Positions 35,854-46,121 are shown, counted from the first letter of the stretch. The stretch: DNA of 62,869 nt from Gemmatimonadota bacterium (GCA_022822425.1 JAJEBS010000119.1:1-62869); one strand, 5' to 3'. A program made the numbers and translations. Notes: a model not told the origin generated them from the letters alone.

Positions 35854-36303
35854 TTGAGCGATTTCACCACGTTGAGATGCGCGTTCTGCCGCTCTCTGAA
35901 CCGCATCGATCTGGCCGAGGCGCGTATCGGGCCCCGGTGCGGGAGCTGCTCGCGGCCGATTCTCATCGATCGGCCGATCAAGGTCGAGGCCGAGGACTTC
36001 GAGGCCACCGTGCTCGGGGCGGGCGTGCCGGTGCTCGCGGACTTCTACGCGGACTGGTGCGGTCCCTGCAAGCTGGTCCTGCCCCTTCTGGACGAGATCG
36101 CGGCGGCGGAGCGGGGGAGGCTCCTGGTAGTGAAGATCGACAGTGACCGCTCCGTCGAGCAGTGCCAGCGCTATGCCATCCGCAGCGTGCCCACGATCCT
36201 GCTGTTTCGGGACGGGGAGGAGATCGGCCGCAGCCTCGGCTTCGAGCCGGACGTCATTCGCGGTTTCGTCAGCGATGCCGTGGAAGCCGAAGCCAGCGCC
36301 TGA
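35854..36303 (+). CDS. trxC: Thioredoxin 2 (TrxC)
   Basis: The 149-residue protein has the N-terminal zinc module of thioredoxin 2 (Cys9, Cys12, Cys29, Cys32), then a thioredoxin fold with active site WCGPC at 68-72 and the cis-proline loop SVPTILLF. TrxC reduces disulfides in the cytoplasm, often under oxidative stress. The TTG at 35854 follows a GGAG box and gives the usual length; an upstream GTG at 35773 would add 27 unconserved residues. It is 19 bases before argG. Confidence 0.9.
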   Translation: MSDFTTLRCAFCRSLNRIDLAEARIGPRCGSCSRPILIDRPIKVEAEDFEATVLGAGVPVLADFYADWCGPCKLVLPLLDEIAAAERGRLLVVKIDSDRSVEQCQRYAIRSVPTILLFRDGEEIGRSLGFEPDVIRGFVSDAVEAEASA

Positions 36304-36322
36304 TCATGAAGAGAGAAGCGCC

Positions 36323-37537
36323 ATGGCACTGAAGGTCGCCCTCGCCTATTCCGGCGGGCTCGATACGTCGGTCATCGCCCGGTGGCTCATCGAGAATTAC
36401 GACGCGGAAGTCGTGTGTGTTGCGGTCGACGTGGGCCAGCCGGGAGGGCTGGAGGGACTGCGCGAGAAGGCGCTCGCCACGGGCGCGGTGGCCTTCCACG
36501 GGGTGGATGCGCGCGCAGACTTCGTGTCTTCGTATGTCTGGCCGACGCTGCGCGCGGGGGCGGTCTACGGGCGCAAGTATCTGCTGGGGACCTCGATGGC
36601 CCGGCCGCTGATCGCGCGCCGCCAGGTGGAAGTGGCGCGGGCCGCGGGCGCCAACGCCGTGTCGCACGGATGCACCGGCAAGGGCAACGACCAGGTACGC
36701 TTCGAGCTCACCTACCGCGCGCTCGCCCCGGAACTCCAGGTCATCGCCCCCTGGCGCGAGTGGGACATCGCCTCGCGCGAGGACGCCCTCGCCTATGCGC
36801 TCTCGCGGGGCATCGAGTTGACGGGCGTCGACGAGGAGAAGCTCTATTCCTGCGACGAGAATCTCTGGCACATCTCCTACGAGGGCGGCCCGCTCGAGGA
36901 CCCCACCTTCGAGCCCGAGAAAGAGATGTTCCTGTGGTCGGTGTCGCCGATGGATGCGCCGGACGAGCCGGAGCACGTGGAGATCGGGTTCGAGCAAGGC
37001 TACCCGGTTTCGGTCAATGGAGAGCGGCTGGATGCGGTGGAGCTTCTCATGGCCCTCAACGCCGCCGGCAGCCGGCACGGAGTCGGACGCGCCGACATCG
37101 TCGAGGACCGGCTCGTCGGCATCAAGTCCCGGGGCGTGTACGAAACCCCCGGCGGAACCATCCTGTACGCCGCCCTGAAGGAGCTTGAGGAACTGACGCT
37201 GCACCGGCGCTCCATCGCCCTGAAGGACCTCGTGGCGGACCGGTACGCGGACCTGGTCTACGAGGGCCGCTGGTGGACTCCGGAGCGCGAGGCCATCGAC
37301 GCGCTGGTGGATGTGCTCATGCGGCGCGTGACCGGCAGCGTGACAATGGAGTTGTACAAGGGATCGGCGCGCAGCGTGTCCCGCACCAGCCCGAAGAGCC
37401 TCTACGACGGCGACCTGGCTTCGTTCGGCGAATCCGGCTCGGGCGACTACGATCACGGCGACGCCGCCGGCTTCATCAAGCTTCTCAGCCTGTCGCTCGA
37501 GTACCCGGAGGCGGGGGAGGAGCCGGACGACCGGTGA
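36323..37537 (+). CDS. argG: Argininosuccinate synthase
   Basis: The 404-residue protein carries the ATP-pyrophosphatase P-loop AYSGGLDTS near the start, then GCTGKGNDQVRFE, LWHISYEGG and the C-terminal SARSVSRTSPKSLYD. It condenses citrulline and aspartate with ATP to form argininosuccinate in the cytoplasm. The ATG at 36323 follows a GAGAGAAG box. Its TGA stop overlaps the GTG of argH, so the two last steps of arginine synthesis are translationally coupled. Confidence 0.96.
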   Translation: MALKVALAYSGGLDTSVIARWLIENYDAEVVCVAVDVGQPGGLEGLREKALATGAVAFHGVDARADFVSSYVWPTLRAGAVYGRKYLLGTSMARPLIARRQVEVARAAGANAVSHGCTGKGNDQVRFELTYRALAPELQVIAPWREWDIASREDALAYALSRGIELTGVDEEKLYSCDENLWHISYEGGPLEDPTFEPEKEMFLWSVSPMDAPDEPEHVEIGFEQGYPVSVNGERLDAVELLMALNAAGSRHGVGRADIVEDRLVGIKSRGVYETPGGTILYAALKELEELTLHRRSIALKDLVADRYADLVYEGRWWTPEREAIDALVDVLMRRVTGSVTMELYKGSARSVSRTSPKSLYDGDLASFGESGSGDYDHGDAAGFIKLLSLSLEYPEAGEEPDDR

Positions 37538-38949
37538 CCGACGCCGGAGAAGCGGGAACCGGCACTCCGGGTCACGGGCTCTGGGGGGGGCGGTTCTCCG
37601 ATGAGATGGCGCCCGAGATGGCGCCGCTCAACCGCTCGCTGGACATGGATTTCCGTTTCTGGCGCCAGGACGTGCGCGCCAGCCGCACCTGGGCGCGGGC
37701 GCTGCTGCGGGCCGGAGTCCTTACCCACGCGGAATGGCAGGACATCGATGACGGTCTGGAGTCGGTGGCCTCCCGCCTCGAGGGGACGGATCCCGCCACG
37801 GTGGAGGACGAGGACATCCACTCCCTGGTGGAGCGGCTGCTCGTCGAGGAGGTGGGGGAGGTGGGCGCCAGGCTGCATACCGGCCGTTCGCGCAACGATC
37901 AGGCGGCCACCGACGTGCGCCTGTGGGGCATGGACGCGGTGGCTTCCCTCGACGGTCATGTGGTCCGGCTGGGCCGCGCCCTGGTTCGTCTGGCCGCAGG
38001 GTCGCAGGAGCTGGTGATGCCCGGCTACACCCACCTCCAGCGGGCGCAGCCGGTGCGCGCCGCCCACTGGGCGCTCTCGCACGTCTGGCCGCTGGTGCGC
38101 GACCGGGCCCGCCTGCGCGCCGCCCTCGAGGAGGCCGCCGTGCTGCCGCTGGGCGCGGGGGCGATCGGCGGATGTCCCTTCACGGTCGACCGCGCCGCGA
38201 TGGCCCGCGAACTGGGCTTCCATTCCGTGGCCCCCAACAGCATGGACGCGGTGGGCGACCGCGACTGGATCGTCTCCGTCCTCTTCGCGGGAGCGATGAT
38301 CGGGGTGCACCTCTCGCGCCTGTGCGAGGATCTGGTGCTCTTCGCTTCCGAGGAGTTCGGGTTCCTGAAGCTCTCCGACGGCTACTGCACCGGCTCGAGC
38401 CTGATGCCGCAGAAGAGGAACCCGGACGTGGCCGAACTCGCCCGCGGCAAGACCGGGCGCCTGGTGGGCAACCTCGTCTCCATGATGATTCAGCTGAAGG
38501 GCCTGCCGACGGGCTACAACCGCGACCTCCAGGACGACAAGGCGGCCCTCTACGACACCGTCGACACCCTGGAGCTCACCCTGCCGGCGGTGGCGGGAGC
38601 GATCGGCGGCGCGGCGTTCCAGCCGGCGCGCATGGAGGCCGCCCTGGACCCCGCCCTCCTGGCCACGGACCTGGCCGACTACCTGGTCAGGAAGGGCGTG
38701 CCCTTCCGCACCAGCCACAACGTCGTGGGACGGGTGGTGCGCCGCGCCGAGGCTCTGGGCTGCTCGATCGCGGAGCTGTCCACCGACGCGCTGGCGCAGG
38801 AGCACGAGGCCTTCGGTCCCGGGGTGACGGAGGTTTTCGACCCGGTCCGGTCCGCGGATGCGCGCGTGGTGAGCGGAAGCACGGGCCGCGAGGCCGTGGC
38901 CGCGCAGCTCGAGCAGGCGCGCGAGGCACTCCGGGCGGCGCTCCGGTAG
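37534..38949 (+). CDS. argH: Argininosuccinate lyase
   Basis: The 471-residue protein has the fumarase/aspartase superfamily signature GSSLMPQKRNPD with the flexible serine loop, and conserved LHTGRSRNDQ and PGYTHLQRAQP regions. It splits argininosuccinate into arginine and fumarate. The GTG start is shared with the argG stop (GTGA). One base separates its stop from the stop of the convergent aroF gene, and no terminator hairpin is visible there. Confidence 0.96.
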   Translation: MTDAGEAGTGTPGHGLWGGRFSDEMAPEMAPLNRSLDMDFRFWRQDVRASRTWARALLRAGVLTHAEWQDIDDGLESVASRLEGTDPATVEDEDIHSLVERLLVEEVGEVGARLHTGRSRNDQAATDVRLWGMDAVASLDGHVVRLGRALVRLAAGSQELVMPGYTHLQRAQPVRAAHWALSHVWPLVRDRARLRAALEEAAVLPLGAGAIGGCPFTVDRAAMARELGFHSVAPNSMDAVGDRDWIVSVLFAGAMIGVHLSRLCEDLVLFASEEFGFLKLSDGYCTGSSLMPQKRNPDVAELARGKTGRLVGNLVSMMIQLKGLPTGYNRDLQDDKAALYDTVDTLELTLPAVAGAIGGAAFQPARMEAALDPALLATDLADYLVRKGVPFRTSHNVVGRVVRRAEALGCSIAELSTDALAQEHEAFGPGVTEVFDPVRSADARVVSGSTGREAVAAQLEQAREALRAALR

Positions 38950-38950
38950 G

Positions 38951-39973
38951 CTACACCGGAGCCAGCTTCCTTCCCGCAGCCTCCGCAAACGGAACCAGTT
39001 GCCCCATCATCCGCTCGAACTCCGCGAAGTCGAGCGACTGATCTCCGTCCGACCACGCGGACTCCGGATCGGGGTGCACCTCCACCAAGAGACCATCGGC
39101 TCCCGCCGCGATGGCCGCGAACGCCAGCGGTGCCACCAGGTCGCGCCGTCCGCCGGCGTGGCTGGGGTCGGCGATCACCGGGAGGTGGGTCTCCTTCTTC
39201 AGGACGGGTATGGCGGCCAGATCGAAGGTATTGCGGGTCGCCGTCTCGAAGGTGCGGATGCCGCGCTCGCACAGGATCACCTGGCTGTTGCCCTGTTGCA
39301 TGATGTATTCCGCCGACATCAGCAGATCCTTGATCGTCGCCGACATGCCTCGCTTCAGAAGGACCGGCCTCTGCACCCTTCCAACCTCCGTCAGCAGGTT
39401 GAAGTTCTGCATGTTGCGGGTGCCGATCTGCAGCACGTCGGCGTACCCCGCCACCAGTTCCACCTGCCGGGTGTCCATGACCTCGGTCACGACCGGGAGT
39501 CCATGCGTCTCGCGCACGTCCACCAGCAATTCGAGCCCCGGCTGGCCCATCCCCTGGAAGGAGTAGGGAGAGGAGCGGGGCTTGAAGGCGCCGCCGCGAA
39601 TGCCGTGTGCTCCGGCGGCCCGCACCCGCGCGGCCGTCTCGCTCAACATGTCGCCGCCCTCCACCGAGCAGGGCCCGGCGACGACCACCAGGCCGCGTCC
39701 TCCCACCTCCACGCTGCCCAGCGGAATCCTCGTCCGATCCGCCGCGAATTCCCGGGAGGCCAGCTTGTAGGGCTTCATGACCGGGTGCGCGGCAACCACC
39801 CCCGGGATGGAGAGCAGGGGTACGTGCTGGAGCCGCTCTTCGTCGCCGATGCATCCCACCACCGTCAGCGTCTCGCCCCGGGACACGTGCGTGCGCAGCC
39901 CGAGTGACTCCACGCGTTCGCGGATGTGGTCGAGTTCCTCCTCGGTGATGCCCTTGCGGGTGACGAGAATCAT
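38951..39973 (-). CDS. aroF: 3-deoxy-7-phosphoheptulonate (DAHP) synthase, type I-beta
   Basis: The 340-residue protein has an N-terminal ferredoxin-like regulatory domain (about 1-70), then a TIM-barrel catalytic domain with [40 protein letters not shown] and [11 protein letters not shown]. This is the layout of Thermotoga-type DAHP synthases, in which the small domain mediates feedback inhibition by aromatic amino acids. The enzyme condenses phosphoenolpyruvate and erythrose 4-phosphate, the first step of the shikimate pathway. It is divergent from the aldolase gene. Confidence 0.95.
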   Translation of the reverse strand: MILVTRKGITEEELDHIRERVESLGLRTHVSRGETLTVVGCIGDEERLQHVPLLSIPGVVAAHPVMKPYKLASREFAADRTRIPLGSVEVGGRGLVVVAGPCSVEGGDMLSETAARVRAAGAHGIRGGAFKPRSSPYSFQGMGQPGLELLVDVRETHGLPVVTEVMDTRQVELVAGYADVLQIGTRNMQNFNLLTEVGRVQRPVLLKRGMSATIKDLLMSAEYIMQQGNSQVILCERGIRTFETATRNTFDLAAIPVLKKETHLPVIADPSHAGGRRDLVAPLAFAAIAAGADGLLVEVHPDPESAWSDGDQSLDFAEFERMMGQLVPFAEAAGRKLAPV

Positions 39974-40080
39974 CTGTTTCTCCGCTTCGAGGCCTGTGCG
40001 CGTCTCCGGGAGCCGGAGTGCCCGCGTGCCGGGTCCCCGGCTGCCGGGACGCCTTTCCGCTCCTGTGGCGCCCGAATAGA

Positions 40081-40110
40081 TTCCGGGCGCGTTCGGCGCC
40101 CCAATATAGT
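40081..40110 (+). promoter_or_regulatory. Possible promoter of the class I aldolase gene
   Basis: TATAGT at 40105-40110 matches the -10 consensus at 5 of 6 positions in an otherwise GC-rich stretch; the -35 region around 40081 (TTCCGG) is poor. The transcript would have a leader of about 33 bases. Confidence 0.35.
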
Positions 40111-40149
40111 CAACCCGCCGGTCACGACAGCCCCCTCCACAACGATTCC

Positions 40150-41049
40150 ATGACAACGACCCGCCCCTCGCTCCACGATCTGGACATCGACCTGGGCAAG
40201 CGCGCCCGCCTCCACAGAATTCTCTACCGGAACGGTCTGCGGAACGGCACCATGCTCGCCCTCCCCATCGACCAGGGACTCGAGCACGGACCGATCGACT
40301 TCTTCCCCAACCCTCCGTCGCAGGATCCCGAATTCCAATGGCGCCTGGCAGTGGAGGGGGGCTTCAACGCCATCGCCTGCCACTACGGGCTCGCGCGCAA
40401 GTACATGCCGAAGTACGCGGGCCGGGTGCCGCTCATCCTGAAGCTGAACGGCAAGACCAACATCCCCCCCGCCGACAAGGCGCTCTCGCCGCTCACTTCC
40501 ACCGTCGAGGACGCGGTGCGCATCGGGGCGGACGCGGTCGGCTACACGCTGTACGTGGGCACACCCCGGCAGGACGACGACTTCGCCCAGTTGCGCCGGG
40601 TGCGCCAGGACTGCGAGCGCTTCGGCATGCCGCTGGTGGTATGGTCGTATCCGCGCGGCGAGGCCATCGACGCGAAAGGGGGCGCTACCTCGCTCTACGC
40701 GGTCGACTATGCGGCGCGCACGGCCCTCGAGCTCGGCGCCGACATCGCCAAGCTGGTGATCCCGCCCGCGGTCGGCCCCAACCCTGCGCAGCCGGGCAGG
40801 TATGCCGAGATCGTTCACACCTACGCGGAGGGCGCGCGGCGGGTCTTCCGCTCCGCGGGCCGCACCATGGTGCTGGTGAGCGGCGGCAGCAAGCTCTCCG
40901 ACGAGGACATGCTTGACAAGGTGAGGATCTCAATGGAGTCCGGCGCTACCGGGCTCATCTTCGGCCGCAACATGTGGCAGCGTCCCTTCGAGGAGGCGCT
41001 CGAGATCGTGCGCCAGGTGAAGGACATCCTGAGCCGGTTCCCGTCCTGA
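40150..41049 (+). CDS. fbaB: Class I fructose-bisphosphate aldolase, DhnA/FbaB type
   Basis: The 299-residue protein matches archaeal-type class I aldolases: [12 protein letters not shown] at the start, WSYPRG near 165-170 and the Schiff-base lysine Lys201 in DIAKLVIPP, then a phosphate-binding VSGGSK and [12 protein letters not shown] at the end. It interconverts fructose 1,6-bisphosphate and triose phosphates; the wider DhnA family also includes DERA-like and 2-amino-3,7-dideoxy-heptulosonate synthase enzymes. It is followed by rpiA and rpe, so the three make a sugar-phosphate cluster. Confidence 0.88.
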   Translation: MTTTRPSLHDLDIDLGKRARLHRILYRNGLRNGTMLALPIDQGLEHGPIDFFPNPPSQDPEFQWRLAVEGGFNAIACHYGLARKYMPKYAGRVPLILKLNGKTNIPPADKALSPLTSTVEDAVRIGADAVGYTLYVGTPRQDDDFAQLRRVRQDCERFGMPLVVWSYPRGEAIDAKGGATSLYAVDYAARTALELGADIAKLVIPPAVGPNPAQPGRYAEIVHTYAEGARRVFRSAGRTMVLVSGGSKLSDEDMLDKVRISMESGATGLIFGRNMWQRPFEEALEIVRQVKDILSRFPS

Positions 41050-41089
41050 CGATCTCCCACCGGGAACGCGCGGTACGGGAATCCGGGAC

Positions 41090-41797
41090 ATGACCTCCGG
41101 CACCGACGCCCTGAAGCGGGCCGCAGCCGCCCGGGCGCTCGACAGCGTCCGCGACGGGATGGTGCTGGGGCTCGGCACGGGCAGCACCATCCGTTTTTTC
41201 CTCGACCTTCTGGGGGAGCGCGTGCGCGCCGGCGACCTGAGCACCGTCGTGGGGGTGCCGACCTCCCGGCGCACGGCCGGGATCGCGCGAGGGCACGGGA
41301 TCCGCATCTCGCGCCTGCGCGCGCAGCCACGCCTGGATCTGACGGTCGACGGCGCCGACGAGGTGGATCCGCGGGGCAACCTGATCAAGGGGCTGGGGGG
41401 GGCGCTGCTGCGCGAGAAGATCGTGGCGCAGGCGTCCGACCGGTTCATCGTGATCGTGGACGAAAGCAAGGTGGTCGAGCGGCTGGGCACGCGCAGCTCG
41501 CTGCCGGTGGAGGTGACCCGCTTCGGCTCCTCCAGGCATCAGGCCTTCGTGGCGGAGTTCGGGGCGGAGGTCGTGCTGCGCCGCGCCGCCGACGGGATCC
41601 GTTACGTGACGTCCAACGGCAACTACATTCTGGACGCGCGCTTCCCGGAGGGCATCGATGATCCGGTGGCGCTGAACGAGGTTCTGCGCGCGCGGGCGGG
41701 CATTGTCGAGAACGGGCTTTTTCTGGGGATGACCACCAGGGCCCTGATTGCCGCACCCGGCGGCGTGCGCACGATCGAGCCGGGTAGGATGCGCTGA
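41090..41797 (+). CDS. rpiA: Ribose-5-phosphate isomerase A
   Basis: The 235-residue protein shows the RpiA motifs GLGTGST near residue 27, the DGADEVD catalytic loop and KGLGGALLREK. It isomerises ribose 5-phosphate and ribulose 5-phosphate in the pentose phosphate pathway. It lies 40 bases after the aldolase gene and 37 bases before rpe, so cotranscription is likely. Confidence 0.95.
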   Translation: MTSGTDALKRAAAARALDSVRDGMVLGLGTGSTIRFFLDLLGERVRAGDLSTVVGVPTSRRTAGIARGHGIRISRLRAQPRLDLTVDGADEVDPRGNLIKGLGGALLREKIVAQASDRFIVIVDESKVVERLGTRSSLPVEVTRFGSSRHQAFVAEFGAEVVLRRAADGIRYVTSNGNYILDARFPEGIDDPVALNEVLRARAGIVENGLFLGMTTRALIAAPGGVRTIEPGRMR

Positions 41798-41834
41798 TGG
41801 GCTCTTCCCGGACCACGCTGAGGAGGCAGCCGGC

Positions 41835-42509
41835 ATGAAGGTTCGCATCGCTCCGTCCATTCTGGCCTCCGACTTCGGGCGGCTGGCCGAGCAGGTGGTG
41901 GAGGCGGAGGAGGCCGGCGTCGACTGGATCCACGTCGACGTGATGGACGGGCACTTCGTCCCCAACATCACCATCGGTCCGGCGATCACGGAGGCGGTGC
42001 GGCGGGCGACCCGGCTGCCCGTGGACGTGCACCTCATGATCGAGGAGCCCGACCGTTACATCCAGGCGTTCGCCGATGCCGGGGCGGACTATCTCACGGT
42101 GCACCAGGAGACCTGTCCGCATCTGCACCGGACGATCCAGCGCATCCGTGCGGCGGGAGTCCGCCCCGGGGTGGCGCTGAATCCGGCGACCCCGGTGGAC
42201 GCGGCAGCGCCCATCCTGCCGGACATCGACCTGCTGCTGGTGATGTCCGTGAACCCCGGATTCGGGGGACAGGCCTTCATCCCCTCCGCGCTCGGCAGGC
42301 TGGCGCGGGCGCGTGAGCTGCTGGACGCCCGCGGAGGTGAGGACATGGCGCTCGAAGTGGACGGTGGGATCGACGCCACGACGGCCCCCCGGGTCGCGGG
42401 CGCGGGCGCGGACGTGCTGGTCGCCGGATCGGCCATCTACGGGCATCCGCAGGGGGTGGCTGCCGGGGTCTCCGCGATACGCAACGCCGTGGAAACCCCG
42501 GGCGGCTGA
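41835..42509 (+). CDS. rpe: Ribulose-phosphate 3-epimerase
   Basis: The 224-residue TIM-barrel protein has APSILASDF, the metal-site HVDVMDGHFVPN, DVHLMI, VMSVNPGFGGQ and EVDGGI, all typical of Rpe. It interconverts ribulose 5-phosphate and xylulose 5-phosphate. AGGAGGCAGCCGGC before the ATG is a strong ribosome-binding site. It follows rpiA and precedes the epimerase gene by 16 bases. Confidence 0.96.
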   Translation: MKVRIAPSILASDFGRLAEQVVEAEEAGVDWIHVDVMDGHFVPNITIGPAITEAVRRATRLPVDVHLMIEEPDRYIQAFADAGADYLTVHQETCPHLHRTIQRIRAAGVRPGVALNPATPVDAAAPILPDIDLLLVMSVNPGFGGQAFIPSALGRLARARELLDARGGEDMALEVDGGIDATTAPRVAGAGADVLVAGSAIYGHPQGVAAGVSAIRNAVETPGG

Positions 42510-42525
42510 CGCCGTAGCCACGGTC

Positions 42526-43899
42526 ATGGCCATCTTCCGCCGCACGCACCGGCTGCCGCATTCACCGGCGGAAGTGTTCGCGTGGCACATGCGCCCGGGC
42601 GCACTGGAGCGCCTGCTTCCTCCGTGGGAAAACGTGCAGGTGGTGACGCGCGAGGGCGGCATCGCCGATGGCGGAACGGTCACGGTGCGGGTGGGACCCG
42701 GGCCGCTGAAGTTCGCCTGGACGGTCCGCCATACGGCCTTCGAGGAGGGGGTCCTCTTCCGGGACGAGCAGGTGCGGGGCCCCTTCGGCCACTGGGTGCA
42801 CACGCATCGCTTCTCACCGGACGGAGCCGGCGGGTGCGTGCTGGAGGACGAGATCAACTGGGGCCCGCCCCTCAACGTGGACGCGGCGCCCTTCGTGCGG
42901 CGGATCGAGCGCATGCTCGAACGGGGCTTCGCGTTTCGGCATCAGCGGTTGGCCAACGATCTCGCCCTCCACGAGCGTTATCGGCAGCGGCGGCCGCTCA
43001 CGGTGGCCATCAGCGGAAGCTCGGGCTTTCTGGGACGCAACCTGAGCCACGTTCTCACCACCGGGGGGCACCGCGTGCTGCGCCTGGTGCGCTCGCGGAA
43101 GATGGCCCGAGAGGGGTCCGTGTACTGGAATCCCGCGCAGGGGCAGGTGGATCACGACGGGCTCCGGGGCGTGGACGCGATCGTGCATCTGGCGGGCGAG
43201 CCCCTGGTCGGCGTGCGCTGGACCGCCGGGAAGAAGCAGGAGATCCTGCAGTCGCGCAGGAACGGCACGGAGTGGATCGCCCATACCGCGGCTCGTCTGT
43301 CGCCGCCTCCGCGGGTGCTCGTTTGCGCATCCGCGGTTGGATTCTACGGCAATCGCGGCGACGAGAAGCTGACCGAGGAGAGTCGGCCGGGACGGGGCTT
43401 TCTGGCCGAAGTGTGCAGGGAATGGGAGCTCGCCGCGGCATCCGCGCGCCGGGCGGGGATCCGCGTCGTGCATCTGCGTCAGGGGGTGGTGCTGTCGCCG
43501 GACGGCGGCGCGCTCCAACTGATGCTGCCCGCCTTCCGGGCCGGGGCGGGAGGTCGGCTGGGCAGTGGGCGCCAGTACATGCCCTGGATCGGCCTGGACG
43601 ACACGCTCGGGCTCATTCTGCACGCGATCGCCACCCCGCAGGTCAGCGGACCGATCAACGTTACGGCTCCATTGCCCGTGACCAACGCGACCTTCGCCAG
43701 CGTGCTGGGCCGGGTGTTGCGGCGGCCGACCCTCTTGCCGGTGCCGTCGCTGGCGGTCTACGCGCTGATGGGCGAGATGGGGCGGACCGTGCTCCTGGGC
43801 GGGCAGCGCGCACTGCCGGTGGAGGCGGAGCGCACGGGATACGAGTTCCTGCATCCGTCCATCGACGAGGCGCTGCGGTTCGGGCTGGGGGTGGCGTAA
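42526..43899 (+). CDS. TIGR01777-type epimerase with N-terminal SRPBCC domain (YfcH-like)
   Basis: The 457-residue protein joins an SRPBCC (START-like) domain (about 1-150, THRLPHSPAEVFAWHMRPGALERLLPPWE) to an extended SDR of the TIGR01777/YfcH family (about 155-457). The SDR part has the nucleotide-binding ISGSSGFLGRNL, HLAGEPLVG, ASAVGFYG and WIGLDDTLGLILHAI. The catalytic Tyr-x3-Lys is not preserved, as is usual in this family. The fused form is common; its substrate is unknown. It lies 16 bases after rpe and may share its transcript. Confidence 0.88.
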   Translation: MAIFRRTHRLPHSPAEVFAWHMRPGALERLLPPWENVQVVTREGGIADGGTVTVRVGPGPLKFAWTVRHTAFEEGVLFRDEQVRGPFGHWVHTHRFSPDGAGGCVLEDEINWGPPLNVDAAPFVRRIERMLERGFAFRHQRLANDLALHERYRQRRPLTVAISGSSGFLGRNLSHVLTTGGHRVLRLVRSRKMAREGSVYWNPAQGQVDHDGLRGVDAIVHLAGEPLVGVRWTAGKKQEILQSRRNGTEWIAHTAARLSPPPRVLVCASAVGFYGNRGDEKLTEESRPGRGFLAEVCREWELAAASARRAGIRVVHLRQGVVLSPDGGALQLMLPAFRAGAGGRLGSGRQYMPWIGLDDTLGLILHAIATPQVSGPINVTAPLPVTNATFASVLGRVLRRPTLLPVPSLAVYALMGEMGRTVLLGGQRALPVEAERTGYEFLHPSIDEALRFGLGVA

Positions 43900-44066
43900 A
43901 GACAGGTCGCGTTCGCCGAGGCGCAGCCCAGCCGTCCGGCCTCCTTGGTCGGTCCGCCAGGTGGTGGCCGGGTCGAGTCGCGACGTGCCAGGCGGCTCCG
44001 GTTCTGGCGGCCGCGGCGATTCGTTGGTTATCGTCCTCGTGCGGATTCCTCGAGCTGGAGCGTGCC

Positions 44067-46121
44067 ATGCAGCGGCTGACCGTCCTCGCGTCTCTGACCC
44101 TCCTGTCGACCTCTGTGCTCGCGCCCGACCGGGCGCATGCGCAAGCCGGCGCCGAGAGCGTCGTGCGGCTTGAGGCGGTACCCTCGTCCGTAGTGGTGAT
44201 GATGGGCGAGGAAGTCCCGTTCGAGGTGCGCGCGCTCGACGCCCAGGGGCGCGTGGTGGCGGACGCCCAGGTGCGTACGGTGGCGCCCCGGGCTGCGGCG
44301 ACCGTGCGGGGCGGCACGGTCCGCGGGGGGACGGCGGGCGAGTACGAGATCGTGGTGACGCTGCTGACGCCGCCCGGATACGAAGGAACGCCGCCCGGCC
44401 TGCGCGTGCCGCTCACGGTGCTGGCTCCCGAGGTCGCGACGGTGGAGGTCACGGCTGAGCCCGGTCGCCTCTATCAGGGGACCACCCTCCGCCACACCGC
44501 CGCCGCGCGCCACGGGGACGGATCGGTGCGTCCGGATCCGGTCGTGTCGTGGTCGAGCTCCGATCCGTCGGTCGCCACAGTCGATCGCTTCGGCTACGTG
44601 ACCGCGACCGGCACGGGCGCGGTCACCATCCGGGCCGACGTGGAGGGGGTGGTCGGGGCGGCAGCCTACGACGTGGCCGCGTTCCCGGCGGCCTCGCTGG
44701 AGATCACCGGGCTGGCCGACGAGGTGCGCACCGGTGACGTGCAGCACCTCACCGCGGTGGCGCGCGACGCGTCCGGCGAGGTGGTGGGCGACGTGCCCGT
44801 CACATGGACCCACACGGCCGTGCCCGACGCGGACATGATCGCGCCCAGCGCACCCGGGCAGATCGCGCGCGGGCGCTTCGTCGCGGACGTGCCCGGCGTG
44901 TACACGATCGTCGCCAACGCAGGCCCGCTGGCGGCGCGCGCGACCCTCCAGGCCGTTTCCCGCGACGTCGTGCGCGAGATGACCATGGTGGGGAAAGGGA
45001 GCACGGCCACGGTGCGCACCACCGACTTCTGGGTGTTCGAGGGGCTGGACGGCCGCGACTACGCCCTCACGGGCGCCAAGATGTCGGACGGGTACGCCTA
45101 CGCCTGGGACGTCACCAATCCGGCCGCCATCTTCAAGACCGACTCGCTGCAGGTGGACGCGCGCGCGGTCAATGACGTGAAGGTCTCTCCCGACGCCCGC
45201 TACGCCACCCTCACCCGCGAGGGCGCCTCCAACCGCCGCAACGGGGTCGTCATCCTCGACCTGGCGGACCCGGCCCACCCGGTGATCGCATCCGAGGTGG
45301 TCGAGGGGCTCACCGGCGGCGTCCACAACGCCTTCCCGGACGAGGACTACGCCTATGTGCTCTCCGCCGGCGACAAGTACGTCATCATCGACATGGCCGA
45401 CATCTACAACCCGCGCGTGGTGGGCGAGTACAATCATCCCGACAGCCGCCTGCACGATGTCTGGGTCCACGACGGCATCGCCTATTCGGCCGAATGGGAG
45501 AAGGGCATGGTGGCCGTGGACGTCGGCAACGGGCGCTGGGGCGGCACCCCGGAGAATCCCGTGCTGATCGCCGAGCTCGCGGTGCCGACCGGCACCACGC
45601 ACGCCATCTTCCCCTATCGCTCGCAGTCCACGGACCGGTTCTACGTCTTCCTCGGCGACGAGAACATGCAGAGGAGGGGGCTGGCCAACGAGGGGCCGCG
45701 CGCGGGCGGCACGTATCAGCTTCCGTACGACCCGGAGACGGGGATGAACGGCGTGCCGCTCGCGACCCAGGGCTACATCCAGGTGGTCGATTTCACCGAT
45801 CCCGACAACCCCGAGATGGTCGCCCGCTACGAGGTCACCGAATACGGCACCCACAACATCTGGGTCGAGGACGACATCCTCTACCAGGCGTATTATGAGG
45901 GTGGGCTGCGCATCGTCGACGTTTCCGGCGAGCTGATGGGCAACCTGTATACGCAGGGCCGCGAGATCTCCGTCCACAAGTCCACCGACGTGAACGGATG
46001 GGTGCCCAACTCGACCATGGTCTGGAGTGCGATGCCCTTCAAGGGACACGTCTTCTTCTCCGACACCAACTCCGGGCTCTGGTCGGTGAAGGTGGAGCCG
46101 CCCCAGCGGCCGGTGTCATAG
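44067..46121 (+). CDS. Secreted Ig-like (Big_2) and LVIVD-repeat protein
   Basis: The 684-residue protein has a signal peptide cleaved near AHAQA. Two or three bacterial Ig-like domains follow (about 35-300, for example VVSWSSSDPSVATVDRFGYV, the Big_2 pattern). The second half consists of LVIVD-type repeats (GVVILDLADPAHPVIASEV, KYVIIDMADIYNPRVVGEY, IQVVDFTDPDNPEMVARY, GGLRIVDVSGE) that probably form a propeller. Such proteins act outside the cytoplasm with unknown roles. The stop lies inside or just before the start of qhpG, so the two are probably cotranscribed, which suggests a part in amine oxidation. The 167 bases upstream show no clear promoter. Confidence 0.82.
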   Translation: MQRLTVLASLTLLSTSVLAPDRAHAQAGAESVVRLEAVPSSVVVMMGEEVPFEVRALDAQGRVVADAQVRTVAPRAAATVRGGTVRGGTAGEYEIVVTLLTPPGYEGTPPGLRVPLTVLAPEVATVEVTAEPGRLYQGTTLRHTAAARHGDGSVRPDPVVSWSSSDPSVATVDRFGYVTATGTGAVTIRADVEGVVGAAAYDVAAFPAASLEITGLADEVRTGDVQHLTAVARDASGEVVGDVPVTWTHTAVPDADMIAPSAPGQIARGRFVADVPGVYTIVANAGPLAARATLQAVSRDVVREMTMVGKGSTATVRTTDFWVFEGLDGRDYALTGAKMSDGYAYAWDVTNPAAIFKTDSLQVDARAVNDVKVSPDARYATLTREGASNRRNGVVILDLADPAHPVIASEVVEGLTGGVHNAFPDEDYAYVLSAGDKYVIIDMADIYNPRVVGEYNHPDSRLHDVWVHDGIAYSAEWEKGMVAVDVGNGRWGGTPENPVLIAELAVPTGTTHAIFPYRSQSTDRFYVFLGDENMQRRGLANEGPRAGGTYQLPYDPETGMNGVPLATQGYIQVVDFTDPDNPEMVARYEVTEYGTHNIWVEDDILYQAYYEGGLRIVDVSGELMGNLYTQGREISVHKSTDVNGWVPNSTMVWSAMPFKGHVFFSDTNSGLWSVKVEPPQRPVS

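Noticed and set aside
44067-46121. LVIVD protein considered as a second QHNDH beta subunit
   Set aside because: Its repeats are of the LVIVD type with N-terminal Ig-like domains, unlike the YVTN-type blades of qhpB, which is present separately.
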